Shown here in pieces: positions 21,548 to 32,810 of a stretch of 64,000 bases of DNA; positions within the stretch are counted from its first letter, which is position 1, and the number at the start of each line of letters is the position of its first letter. The notes beneath the pieces are model-generated. The model made no database searches. It had not been told where the DNA came from and saw only the letters and a program-made list of their open reading frames with translations. The DNA is from Trichopria drosophilae. Its lineage: Eukaryota > Arthropoda > Insecta > Hymenoptera > Diapriidae. The translations under genes were made by a program, and so were the position numbers. The stretch is from assembly GCA_030407085.1 (NCBI GenBank), contig CM059582.1, forward strand, positions 67,104,501 to 67,168,500. The letters run 5' to 3'.

Positions 21548-21646
21548 TATGTTTTAATTTATTCGCCAACCTTTATTATGAATGATGTTTTTGAAATATT
21601 GTAATATGAAATGTACATGGGATCTTTTAAATGGTAAGTGACTCGA

Positions 21647-21937
21647 TTAGCTGTTTAAACGGGATAGTTTTAAGATTATAAGTTTTGGTGAAGTTATCTG
21701 AATATAAGATTCGTGATTTTTTGGGACAAGTGGATTCGATTTGCGTAAAAGGAAACTCCAGTTTTTAGTAATATTGAAGATGAGATCTTCAATGGGGCGG
21801 GAGTATGTTCGATTATTTATGTCTGTAAGGTAAATTGCTATAGAATTACTGTTTACTACAATAGCAGTTTTCAGAAGACTGATAGAGCGCGCCCTGTTAT
21901 TTTGTAATTCGGGAGACCACGATGCACTAGTAATCAA
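21647..21937 (-). other. Unrecognised open frame
   Basis: A 96-residue frame includes RSISLLKTAIVVNSNSIAIY and RPIEDLIFN. It reads like real protein rather than repeat translation, but I cannot assign it. It sits between a MITE and a mariner and may be a remnant of another mobile element. No start context or splice signals were found. Confidence 0.25.
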
Positions 21938-22037
21938 ATTTGTAAATTTCGGTTGGTAATAAACATTAATAGAAGTAGCACGCGTCTCGCGTTATTAAGT
22001 CTCCAAAGTGAAAACCCAGCGTAACAAACACCTATTG

Positions 22038-23562
22038 ATTCTATTATTGTATTTCACACACTCAGAAAGTTCAAACTAAAATAAATTTACTTTTGACTTG
22101 CTATTTTATTTTATCCTTTTAAATGTAGAAAATACAACTTCTTAATATTCAAAATAACTTTCTGAATCTGAAATTTAATCTTTGTTACAGGTGGCACAAA
22201 TCCGTTGACGGGTGCGTAAGACACACTCATTGCAGGAGATGTTCGAATTGACTGCCATTTACTTCAATACATAACTCCAGCCGGCGTCGAAAGTTTCCAA
22301 GAACAGACTGAAAAAGTTCTGCATGAATATTCGCAATTGCGTATCTGATGCGTTGTTGTAGATCCACAGGTGTTGTTGGTCGGTTGTTATAAACATTTTT
22401 TACGTAACCCCACAAATAAACATCTAGAGGGGTGAGATCAGGAGATCTTGCCGGCCACAGTACAAATACACCTCGATCAATCCAACGATTGGGGAAAAGG
22501 ATATTTAGATAATCCCTAACACATCGAGCAAAGTATGGTGGTGCAATGTCTTGCTGATACCACATCCTCTACGGAGTTGCTAATGTCACATCTTCCATGA
22601 GAACTGGTAATTCATTCTGTAAAAACCGTAGATAATTAGGACCGTTAACAGTTCCATCAAAAAAATACGGCACAATAATTTGATTGTCTAGAATTCAACA
22701 CCAAACATTTGTACTCCACCGATGCTGATGATCAACTTGTTGAGTCCAGTGCGGGTTTTGCGCTGACCAATAGTGGTTATTATTACGATTTAATAAGCCA
22801 GTACTTTGAAACGTTGATTCATCACTGAAAGGAACATATCGAAAGAAATCGGGCGCTTCGTTCAACCTCTGTAAAGCCCAATGGCAAAAGTTAACCCGAT
22901 TCTGCATATCTTGTTGAGATAATTATTGGGTCAGTGTGATGTGGTACGGATGATATAGAGCAGCTTGTAGAATTCTGTGTGCCGCACTGCGTGGAATAAC
23001 CAAATCGCGTTCAATATCACGTAAACTAACATGCTGAGGATTCATGTGTATTATTGCTAAAACAGCAACGCATCGAGGATCGTTAAAGTTAAAACCTTGA
23101 TTGTTTCGGCGTTGACCAATCCTTTCTTGTCGACAATTTCTTTCAACATGGCAAATGACTTCTGGTGAAGGATGATGCTGCCGATCTCCAAACCGCTCTC
23201 TGTACAATCGTGACGCCCTTTGGTACACTCCGCAACACTCACCCAAGATCATTAAAATATCAACCCATTCGTCAGCTGAATAAACCATTTTGAACCCGCA
23301 CTTACACCGTAAACGATGAGAACTTTATGATCATTTTTATACTGATATGAAGAATAACCTCTGAAGGTTAGTTACGTTTACTTTATGTACTTTATGTACT
23401 TTAAGTAGACATGAACAAAATGTCAATATTGACTTTTGTTCATGTCTAATAAATACAATAATAGAATTGTTTTTCATTTAAAAGGATCAAATAAAATAGC
23501 AAGTCAAAAGTAAATTAATTTTAGTCTGCACTTTCTTAGTGTGTGAAAATACGATAATAGAA
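22038..23562. mobile_element. DD41D mariner-type transposon, element 3
   Basis: Terminal inverted repeats of about 85 bp pair 22038-22125 with 23475-23562 ('ctattattgtatttcacaca' against 'tgtgtgaaaatacgataatag'; 'ttacttttgacttgctattt' against its complement). About 1.5 kb, the normal mariner size. No clear TA duplication can be fixed at the ends. A short direct repeat ('aatagaattgtttttcattt') at the right end suggests local slippage. Confidence 0.75.
22227..23288 (-). pseudogene. DD41D mariner transposase with three in-frame stops
   Basis: A single minus-strand frame of about 354 codons runs through the whole gene with no frameshift. It is broken only by TAA at 22923, TGA near 22692 and TAG near 22570. 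The N-terminus (MVYSADEWVDILMILGE, then A..LYRERFGDR) resembles the DUF4817-type helix-turn-helix of insect transposases. Catalytic residues are D in PFSDESTF, D in QQDIAPPYF and D in SPDLTPLDVYLWG, again 41 residues between the second and third. Compared with element 1, the QQDG glycine is isoleucine. Length is normal. Substitution-only damage suggests fairly recent inactivation. Confidence 0.88.
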
Positions 23563-23699
23563 TTGTTTTTTTTTTTTCATTTTTTAATTACAACACGGCA
23601 TTATCTGTAGATGTCGTTAACATTAGCATGAAAACTGTTGGTCTAACGAAGTAGCTTTATGAATATTAATTATAAATAATTTTTTAATTATTATTTCAA

Positions 23700-24108
23700 A
23701 TTTGGCAATTATTAACGTTGTCAAGGTCGAATTGAAAGTCGCAACGTGGGGTTTCACTTTAACTTTAATAACTTTGATCAGAGAAACAACTCGTTTGAGG
23801 CTTTTCCGTGAAAATCCATAGAAAATGTTTTTTTCACCTTCAAATGACCTCTAAATGACCTGATACGTTAACATATTCGGACGTAAAATTTTCCGCTCTT
23901 TTCAATTCTTAGGTCAAACGTAGGGTTTTCCATTTGAAAAAACATACTTTGACCATCAATTATGCTCAAAATTGACCTCAAGGTCAAATTCAAGGTCCCC
24001 ATCTTATGGCCCCCTTCGAACCCTATAACTTTTATCTGAACAATTTTTTTCCCCTACATTCCCTGAAGAGTTATTCAGCTGTCCTGTTTCAAATGGGACA
24101 CCCTGTAT
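23700..24108. mobile_element. Solitary mariner-type terminal region
   Basis: It ends 'caaatgggacaccctgtat' and has the recurring 'caaggtca' half-sites and T-rich tracts of the other mariner arms (for example 'atattcggacgtaaaatttt' shared with 7510-7530). No matching left end or transposase is adjacent, so it is an orphan terminus or half element. Confidence 0.55.
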
Positions 24109-24489
24109 GTTTCTTTAATTATTTATTTTAATTTATTTGATTATCTACTTTAGTTTTTTGAGAACTCAATAGCACTGAGCCCAAAAACTCTTACATTGTC
24201 AGCTGTAAGAGCTGCCGGCTTTTTTATTTGTCGGCTTTTCGACCCGCACTCTAAGGAAGGTGACCCAATCTGAATTGTACATACATGTTTGTTCTGCATT
24301 CTTACGAATACGGGTGGTGGGACCCAGCCATTTTTTCGGCATCGGTGACGACTTGTGGAAGTTCATCAAAAGCAGACAAAGATAACTCTACTTTTACTCA
24401 TTATTAATGATATAATTATATTGAATTTTATTATAATAATTCATGTTATTAAGTGGAAAATGCATGTATTTCATCGTACACATTATGTA

Positions 24490-25850
24490 TCAAACTTTGG
24501 TGGTCGGAAACGGCTTAATCAGCTCTCAAGTCGACACCGTCGGCGAATGATAGCCGAAACAAGACATTTACTCACAGGCGGATGTAATGATTTAATTTGT
24601 AATCAAAATATTGACGTAGGGATTAAAAAATCCCGTTTTGTTCATCATGCTTGCTCAGCTAATTCGGTATTCAGAGAAAGTAATTCTGATGGTAATATAT
24701 CACACTATTTCGAGTCAAATAATGTTGAAAGCGAACAAATCGTTTTTCCATCATGCAATGAATCTTTTTCGGATATTGACGATGAATTATCGAACAGGTG
24801 TGATATTGATAATACTAGTGTATCCCTCGATGATAACGAATTGACGGATAAGGAAATTTACCTAGTGTCATTGAAGACGTCACTCATGTTCAGATAAATC
24901 TTCTTTTGAATCCTTTACATTCTCACAATTGTCTTTCTTACTTGCCAAAAGATGCTAGAACATTGTTAAAAACTCCTCGCAAATCAATTGAGCTCAGGAA
25001 CGGGAATCCTGGAGAGTAACGAAGAGTTTCGAATGTTTTTATTGTATACCGGGATAGTTGTTTTACACGACATTCTTCCAGATTATTTATACCACCATTT
25101 TTTATTACTTCACGTGGCTGTGGCGCTGCTTGTCTGTAGCTTCTCTAGCAAACCAATACTTCATTTTCGCTGAACTATACTTGCTCTACGTATATTTGTT
25201 GAAAAATGTCCACTGTTTTATGGGCCCTCATTTTTATCTTTTAATACTTACAATTTGTTACATGTTCTTGATGATGTAAAAAATGTAGGTCCTCTCGATT
25301 CTTTTTCCGCTTTTCCATAGGAAAATAATATAATCATTTTAAAAAAATACTGTCGGAAACCTGCTCAGCTTCTGCAGCAGATTGCATGTAGGATAATTGA
25401 AGGAGCTGAAAATAGGAAATCACCTCAAATTGATCCGGATAATAATTTTGTAACGCTACACAAAAAGCAAGCATCTGGTCATGGAAGTGTGTGGAGCTCT
25501 GCAGTATTCTACGTTGCGAGCAGCGAGTTTCGTGTTAGGCGTACAGTTGCATAATAATTGTTGCATAGCAAGAGATGGATCAATTTCTGTAATCTTAAAT
25601 ATTATCAAATTCCAAAATGTTTATCAGTTAGTAGTTAAGAAATTTAATTATGTCGATCCATTTTATGATGTCGGAATTCTATCAACGACTGCAGGAGTGC
25701 ATGAGTGTTCGTTACTTAGCGACCAAATTTCTTGCATACCATTTGAATCCGGGTCGAATAAATGCTACAAACTGCCATATTGACAACACACCAATACCAC
25801 GTAATTTCAACCTGATATTAATGAGCAGTGCATTGTTTTGTCATTGATAT
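24490..25850 (+). pseudogene. EnSpm/CACTA-like transposase, multiply frameshifted
   Basis: Successive frames carry blocks of a protein family common in arthropod transposons: LSSRHRRRMIAETRHLL (about 24521), LPKDARTLLKTPRK (about 24938), LHDILPDYLYHHFLLLHVAV (about 25050), then a stretch reading 'LLHVLDDVKNVGPLDSFSAFP' split by stops (about 25254-25318), and a C-terminal domain at 25527-25783. The 'H..DDV...G.L..FSAFP.EN' block resembles the DUF4218 region that follows the catalytic domain in EnSpm/CACTA transposases, which is my basis for the class. The catalytic tnp2-like core is largely missing. The number of frameshifts and stops rules out function. Confidence 0.55.
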
Positions 25851-27464
25851 CGTAATTTCAATTTTTTTTATAAGAAATCGGTTAAAGGGCCCAGCGGAGT
25901 AAGCATGTAAAATCTGCCCTCGATCATACAGAGCTGTCATTAATGTCATTAGTGGGTACCAATACCATAACACTTTCCATAAAAAATTGTTTTAAAAAAT
26001 TAATTTTTCTAGGAATTATGGGGAGAGAAAGAAAATAAAGAAATGTATTTTTTTTTCGAAAACTACTTGACCGAATTTGATGAAAAAAATATATGATATG
26101 TAGACTAATGAAAGTAATTAACAAAAAAATTTCAAACATTTTTGCCAAAAAAAAGACGAAAAAAAATGTTGAATTTTTGAATATTATTGTTGAGAGCGAC
26201 ATCTGAGAGGTACCATATTGAAATTTTCACGAAAAATTCTCTTCCATGTCCACTATATCATATATTTTTTTTCAATTTTTTTGAAATGGTGGAACATAGT
26301 TAAAAATGCGAAAATTTCGCATTATGGTGAAAATCGAATATAATCATATTTTTTTAGAAAACTGGGTTGAAATTTTCAAAATCGTTAAAAATAAAGTTCA
26401 CATTTAATTGAATAATGAATAAATCTTTAAGAATGAATGGTAGAATATTGTTCTGTATGCTTTCAAACAAAAGCTACATGCATTAGAAAACTCTCCCTAA
26501 AAGCGCCGTAATTCGGGATGGTATCAGTTGACATGGAACGCCACATATATACATTTTTACTTTTATTGTTCCAAAATTGGACCTCATATTCGTAATCAAC
26601 GAACAGAAAAACCTCTGTATACAGACTTTCGTGCTCATCGATCAACTAGAACAAATTTTTATAATTGATGACTGCCGTTTTGGATCCACCATTTCGGATT
26701 TTAATATGTTAACCCCATATTGGTCAATGGTATATAGAAAGAGAAAAAGAGAAATGGAGAGAGACAGAGGGCATTATAATTCCCATAGGCCCAAAATTTT
26801 ACCTTGAACAGAGAGCGACAAACTTTTGAGGATGATATTTTAAAGGTACCATTTTGAAATTTTAACTGCAGTTTCTCTTAAGTGTCCAGTATAACGTAGA
26901 CTCAAAAAAATATTTAAAGGTAGTGGAATATAGTTAAAAATACAATATAAATAGTGTCGAAAAAAATGTCACTTTCACATTCGTGAAACGAATACTGTCA
27001 TTGTAAAAGGTACTGATAGAGTATATTTTTTTACTGCCATTTTGTCGTTTAAATTTTTTCAACAAAATTTGTTCAGCAAACAAAATGGCGGCTCCAATAT
27101 AGCGCCTGGAGATTATAGTTTTTCATTTTCTCGCGCAAATATCGATTATTAGCAAGGTCGAAAACTTGAACAATTTGGACGAAATAGTGATAAGTTTTTT
27201 TTTTGAGGCCCTAATCTCGAAATGATTCATTTGCTACCCCAATCAGTCAAATAGGATGGGAAAACAGAGTGTAGCACTCCAATTAGATAATGTGTGCGTT
27301 GTTACCTTCTCCATAATCGACGTCAGCTCAACAAAAGTGAATATCAGACTTAAAACCTACATCATTGTATTTCTAATGTCAATATTGTTCATTCTTAACG
27401 TGAAGCATTATTCATTCCTTAAATACCATTAATTCACAACTGTTGATATCGCGTTCTTTAGCGG

Positions 27465-27941
27465 TCAAATTTTTTTTTTCCTAAACACGAGTGTCGTGCT
27501 TTCATAATGTGGAGCATCTCTCTCAGCACCGCGTACGGGCTCAGTTGTTATTGCCCGCACATCCGGTACTGGTTGACAGCTGGGAACAACGAAACCTGTC
27601 CGCCTCAGATAGGCCACATAATCTCTCAGTTGTTGTTGAGAAAAGCGATCTGCCAGTTCGGGATGCATTAATGCAAACCGACTATGCATTCGCGCCATGT
27701 AGCCTCTCTGTTGCGGACAGCTCTCCTCGTACCAGCGCATTAGATCTTGCCTGAGATCCTCCGTCCACTGAAATCGTCCGTGGGCATTCGTGGGTCGTTG
27801 TCCCGGGACACCCGTTTCGGCTCCTCCACCTCGGGACTGGGCTGCATCCGAAGCAGCCCGATGGTCAGGAGCCCTGCGCGTTCTATTTCTAGTAACCGCA
27901 TGTACAGGGAGTAGGGTGGTTGGCCCTACCCCCCGTTGCAA
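27465..27941 (-). pseudogene. Dong/R4-clade-like non-LTR ORF, internally deleted
   Basis: A 158-residue frame contains FQWTEDLRQDLMRWYEES, then GYMARMHSRF and LRDYVAYLRR. This pattern (WTEE...LM.CY..S...GY..RMH..W) is what I recall from the N-terminal region of R2/R4/Dong-like elements. There is no reverse transcriptase. Soon after, the sequence ends in 'cgtgtttagg' plus an A-run, like a retroelement 3' tail. It therefore looks like a 5' end joined to a 3' end. Directly upstream lies an (AAT)n repeat, and Dong elements are known to insert into TAA repeats. Alternative: an unrelated short gene. Confidence 0.45.

Positions 27942-27972
<31 letters not shown>
27942..27972. repeat. (ATT)n microsatellite
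   Basis: About ten ATT units (AAT on the minus strand) abut the 5' end of the Dong-like fragment. Confidence 0.95.
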
Positions 27973-29499
27973 GTTTCGACTTTATTGACATCAAAATGAG
28001 GTACAATATATTCTCTTTAGTTCAAATGGTGAGCCACCGCGACAATGCTGTTTTTCATACAGACCAACAATATATATTTTGCCTTTGCCCGATTCTCACC
28101 ACGAGGAGGTAAACGCTACTTGAAGAACCATTTTTTTTAATCCTTTTTAATTTTTTTTTTAACTTTCTCTATTTTTTTCATCTTATTTCTTTATATTTAT
28201 AACATTATTTTATAGCATATTTTCAATCTTCTTCACTATCGATGTCTATTACAGGAATATTAAATGTTATTAGTTTTGTTAAACAGATCGCTGAGTATGT
28301 CTGCTGGTTTCAAAATTTTCGATAAATATCTTCCATGAGATAAATAATATATCATTGCAGCAACCAGTTGTTCATAGCCTATTAGCGCATTCAGATAAAT
28401 AATGTGTTACTCTAGAAATCACTGTGCTGTTTGATATATATCTTAAAAAACACCGATATTTATTACGAGAAACGTGTCGGGACTGAACTTCAACTTTAAG
28501 CACACTTTTCTTTCTTTTTACGTGATTTTTGGGCCTTTGGAAATTATAATGCCCTCTGTCTCACTTCCTTTCTCTTTTTCTCTTTCTATATACCATTGAC
28601 CAATATGGGATTAACATATTAAAATCCGAAATGGTGGATCCAAAACGGCAGTCATCAATTATAAAAATTGGTTCCAATTGATCGATGAGCACGAAAGTAT
28701 GTATACAGAGGTTTTTTTGTTCGATGATTATGAATATGAGGTCCAATTTTAGAACAATAAAAGTAAAAATGTATATATGTGGCGTTCCATGTCAACTGAT
28801 ACCATCCCGAATTATGACGCTTTTAGGGAGAGTTTTCTAATGTATGTAACTTTTGTTTGAAAGCATGCAGAACAATTTTTTATCATTGATTCTTAAAGAT
28901 TTATTCGTTATCTAATTAAATGTGAACTTTATTTTTAACGATTTTGAAAATTTCAACACAGTTTTCTAAAAAAATGGGATTATATTCGATTTTCACCATA
29001 ATGCGAAATTTTCGAATTTTTAACTATGTTCCATCATTTTACAAAATTTGAAAAAAAATATATAAAATATAGTGGACATTGAAGAGAATTTTTCGTGAAA
29101 ATTTCAATATGGTACCTCTAAGATGTCGCTCTCAACAATAATATTCAAAAATTTAACATTTTTTTGGTCTATTTTTTGGCAAAAATGTTTGAAATATTTT
29201 TGTTAATTACTTTCATTAGTCTACATATAATATATTTTTTTCATCAAATTCGGTCAAGTGGTTTTTGAAAAAAATATATTTCTTTATTCTTTTTTCTCTC
29301 CCATAACTCCTAGAAAAATGAATTTTTTTAAACAATATTTGGTGGAAAGTTTTATCGTATTGGTACTGACTAGTGACATTAATGTCAGCTCTGTATAATC
29401 GAGGGCAGATTTTACATGCTTACTCCGGTAGGCCCAACATGTACAATTTATTATATTATACTACATAGTTATTCCCTATAGGAAACAACAACCACAAAA

Positions 29500-30550
29500 C
29501 GATAAAAAAACCTAAATGGTCATTTTTTTGCTTAAAACTCAATGAAGTATTTGGTATCAAAATCAAATTTGAAAAAAATTGAATATATCTTACTATTTTC
29601 GAGGTTGGTCTCCAAGATTCCAAGGTGAAAATTGAGTTTTAGCCATCAGGAATTCCAATATATATCGCCAAATAAAGTGCGAAAAAATTGGGAAATATTT
29701 ATTTTTATCATTTCTTTTCTCTAGCTATTAGAATATTGGGATTCTAATGAAACTATGGAGAAAGGTGGATAAAATATTTGAATTTTAAGAACAAAATTAA
29801 CTTTTACACTCCACGACATCGTAACGATCTCAAATTAGCGGCAACGGTGAAAATTACTTTAAAAATCGCTGAACGCTCAAACTAAAAAACTATGAGATTT
29901 TTCAAAAAAATGTTAAGAATGAAAAGTTCCTAGAATTAATCGAGAAATATAGTAGAATTTTTTCAGATTTTGTTGGTGATATTTGAAGAAATTTATCGAA
30001 ATTTTTTTCAAAATTCTAAATTATTTACTAAAAATAGAAGAAAAAATGTAGTGTATACTCTGATGAATTCTAAACATTTTTTGTTCTTTGAAATTTTTTC
30101 TAAAAGTTGATAGTTTTCGAGGAAATAATTTTCAAATATTATAGTTTAGGATTTTTGTTTGAAAAGTAATTGAATACTAGAAAAAATTGCAAATAACAAA
30201 ATATGTTTAGAATCCATCAGAGAATACACTACATTTTTTTCTGAATTTTCCATATGTAATACTACAAGGGCGCCAAAATTATCAGACATTTCCCGATAGG
30301 TTCGCTGTAAATAAATGAACGTGTCAAGTTTTCCAGGTTTTCATGGAAAACTTGACAAGCTCGTTTTCTTTTGCACATAACCTAGAGGGAAATATTGGAA
30401 TTCATTATGGCTGAAATAGAATTTTGACCTCGGAATCTTGAAGAGCGACTTCGAAAATAGCAATATATGTATACATACCTTTCAATTTTTTTCGCCTTCG
30501 ATTTTGATACCAAATATTTTATTAAACTTGAAGCAAAACAAATGTCTTAT
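29500..30550. repeat. Imperfect palindrome, ~0.5-kb arms
   Basis: 29515-29670 ('tttggtatcaaaatcaaatt', 'tcgaggttggtctccaagatt') pairs with 30400-30550 in reverse complement, and inner blocks around 30040-30240 pair as well ('tgtagtgtatactctgatg' against 'catcagagaatacactaca'). A/T-rich, no ORF. The outer motif 'cttgaag(a/g)(c/g)cgac(c/t)tcgaaaat' also occurs near 54280. Confidence 0.7.
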
Positions 30551-30569
30551 CAGGCGTTAATGGTAAAAT

Positions 30570-30853
30570 CAGTCCCGACAACAACCGATATTCTGTGAGA
30601 ATAACCACAAAATGCCGGAATCTATCCCGTCCCTTACGTAGTATTAGTCATAAACCGGTTATTTGTAATTTTCTCGCCAATTGTAGTATTTTTTGTGGTC
30701 ATTTCTGAAAAAATGTTTATAAGTAACGTAGTTGGTAGCGGTATTTTTGCGGCTGTTCTTACCAAATATCTGTAGTTTTCGGGACTAATTTAAACTGGTT
30801 TGTTTGTAGTATTAATACCGTATTTATTCGGTTTTCGTTCCCGATAGGATTAA
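30570..30853. mobile_element. Short element related to the palindrome at 32811-35536
   Basis: The outer ends 'cagtcccgacaacaaccgat' and, reversed, 'aatcctatcgggaacgaaaa' resemble ATCCCTATCAGGACGGGCAA. Interior 'aataacc' and 'accggttatttgtaattttc' resemble the minisatellite unit, but no array has expanded here. Confidence 0.45.
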
Positions 30854-31520
30854 TTTCAATACAAATTTGTTATACTTAATTTATCAAATTGAAAAAATTA
30901 AGTCAATTTCCAAAGTGTTACGTTCACACGTTTTACGTATATATGATTTTATTTGTATCAGTTTGCAAGGAATTATCAACAAAATAACTGCGATCAATAA
31001 TCCTGCATAGTGGTGATGGCCAAAAGATGTAATAGTTTAGTACATAAATTTAATACATTGCTAATCAGTTTAGCGCGCGGACAGAAGTACCCCCTCCCTT
31101 TACAAAAACCCATCTCCACAGGCACCATAAATGTTATCTTCTTTTTTATCTTAGATTAGTTTACGTCAATGCACAACAAAAGTATATCGGCACTATGCAT
31201 TTCCAAACACAATTGGAACACCCAAACCACTGGAGTATTATCAAGTCTCCGTGCTTGTGAGAATACATTTTCCTTTACCGAAAACTAGATTGTATACCAC
31301 GAATGAATCTGCAAAATAATTCTAAGAAATAAATTTTCAAAAAGAAAACTGTATTTCCACTTCAAATTCTGCCTCCCAACCCTCCTTTTTTACTTCTCTC
31401 CGTATTATATTATTTAAAATCTCTTCTATTTATTCAGCTTTTGTCACTCGTTCACTTCTCTTCTTGCTCAGCACTACTTCTAAACTTTCTTTATTTTCTT
31501 TCCTCCCCCTCGCTCTCTCA

Positions 31521-31522
<2 letters not shown>

Positions 31523-31573
<51 letters not shown>
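31523..31573. repeat. (CT)n microsatellite
   Basis: A near-pure CT run inside a CT-rich stretch (31370-31640). Ser/Leu-rich frames across it are low-complexity artefacts. Confidence 0.95.
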
Positions 31574-31577
<4 letters not shown>

Positions 31578-31913
31578 ACTCACTCTATCTGTCTCTCTCC
31601 GTCTCTTTTCTTACTTCCCTCTGTTCTTTACACTCCCAGTTCCTTTTTTATCTACTCTGGAAATACTATTTAAAAGCAGTAGATACTCCAAGTATCGAGA
31701 GCGTATGGCCAACAGTACTGCAGATATATATATTTCACTTACCTGAATGGAAAGGAAGTAACAAGAGTTATTTCTTATTTCTTACCTGAGAATGTCAACA
31801 GCATGAGTAATAATGAACAGATTTGGCTTCACGTTTGCTGTTATTGCAAGCGGAAACGTTCATCTCAGAGATAAAAATTAAACATATACATCAGGGACAA
31901 ACGAGCTCAGAGA

Positions 31914-32228
31914 TTGACAAAACCACCAGAACGGTTCAAAGATATGTGTCCATTGCCCACATCGTCTTCACATAACAAAGTTCAAATCGCAACAACATCT
32001 CACCATAATCACAATTCAGAGCAAAACAAGAATATCGCTTCACTGAAGGATGAAAATGCCAAAAGACTTCAGTCCCAAACTTCCAAATCCCCATCAACTG
32101 CCGAACATGATAATGATCGAAACCCTACGAAATCCATTGTTGATAATATGAAAACCAACTGCACCTCAACTCCATCTCGTTGGGAGTCAACTATTCCAAT
32201 GATTTGGACATTTCAGATTCACTATTGA
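31914..32228 (+). other. Unrecognised low-complexity open frame
   Basis: A 104-codon frame rich in Ser, Thr, Asn, Lys and His (for example SKSPSTAEHDNDRNP) has no recognised domain. It lies about 200 bp upstream of a 110-bp block that is repeated at 40062-40180, so it may be part of an uncharacterised retroelement leader or gag. Confidence 0.25.
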
Positions 32229-32429
32229 ATAAATCACCAGATCGCTTGTTCGACAAACAGATTGGAAATCAGGATTTCCGGGCACCAGATACAATATATA
32301 CAATCATCGTAGGTGACGCTGTCGAAACGTCGACTACGTGAACGGAACAAGACAAAGTGTTCATTTTTTAACATTCCTTGACTCGGATAATCGATCTAGC
32401 TAATTTTTCTAATTCTAACGGTCACTTTA

Positions 32430-32540
32430 CTGCTGGCATTGACGAGACCGACAAAAATATTGACAGCAGTAAATATTAACGTACAATTTTTGTCGTAAGG
32501 GGAAATCATCACATTGTAATGAATGCCTGCCATTGTTCCT
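32430..32540 (+). repeat. Dispersed ~110-bp repeat, copy 1
   Basis: Shares 'ttgacagcagtaaatattaa', 'cgtacaattttt' and 'cgtaaggggaaatcat' in the same order with 40062-40180. Family unknown. Confidence 0.75.
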
Positions 32541-32810
32541 TTTATAATTTAATGTAACAATTGAAATTCGCTTCGAGAATATGTACATTACATTTAATGA
32601 AGTACAGTAACTTTAATGCACATTGCATATACATTGTACTAAAACATAAAGGACCAGCACCAAATACATTAAAAATTGCTCTCGGTAGAATTTTACTAAA
32701 CTTTGTGGTTTCGTAGCTCATAGGATTGTGAAAATGAAAAAAAATTGACAGTTTTTTTGTTACAAACAATTGAAAATGCGAAATTCGTAGTTAGCAAAAA
32801 ATACAAAAAA

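Larger units (their letters stand above)
25885..29433. repeat. Large inverted repeat, ~0.9-kb arms
   Basis: Arms 25885-26803 and 28527-29433 are reverse complements. The outer ends carry 'agcatgtaaaatctgccctc' and its complement; the inner ends carry 'cattataattcccataggcc' against 'ggcctttggaaattataatg'. Identity is moderate to high with small indels. The 1.7-kb loop holds unrelated sequence including a non-LTR retroelement piece. Open frames in the arms are mirror shadows. The outermost bases read 'gggcc' on both sides, but no target duplication is evident. Confidence 0.85.

Noticed and set aside
26463..28746. Matching short ORFs in both arms (26463-26645 / 26577-26807 and 28561-28746)
   Set aside because: They are the two arms of the 25885-29433 inverted repeat read in opposite directions.
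31441..31746. Ser/Leu repeat protein across the CT microsatellite
   Set aside because: Direct translation of a dinucleotide repeat.
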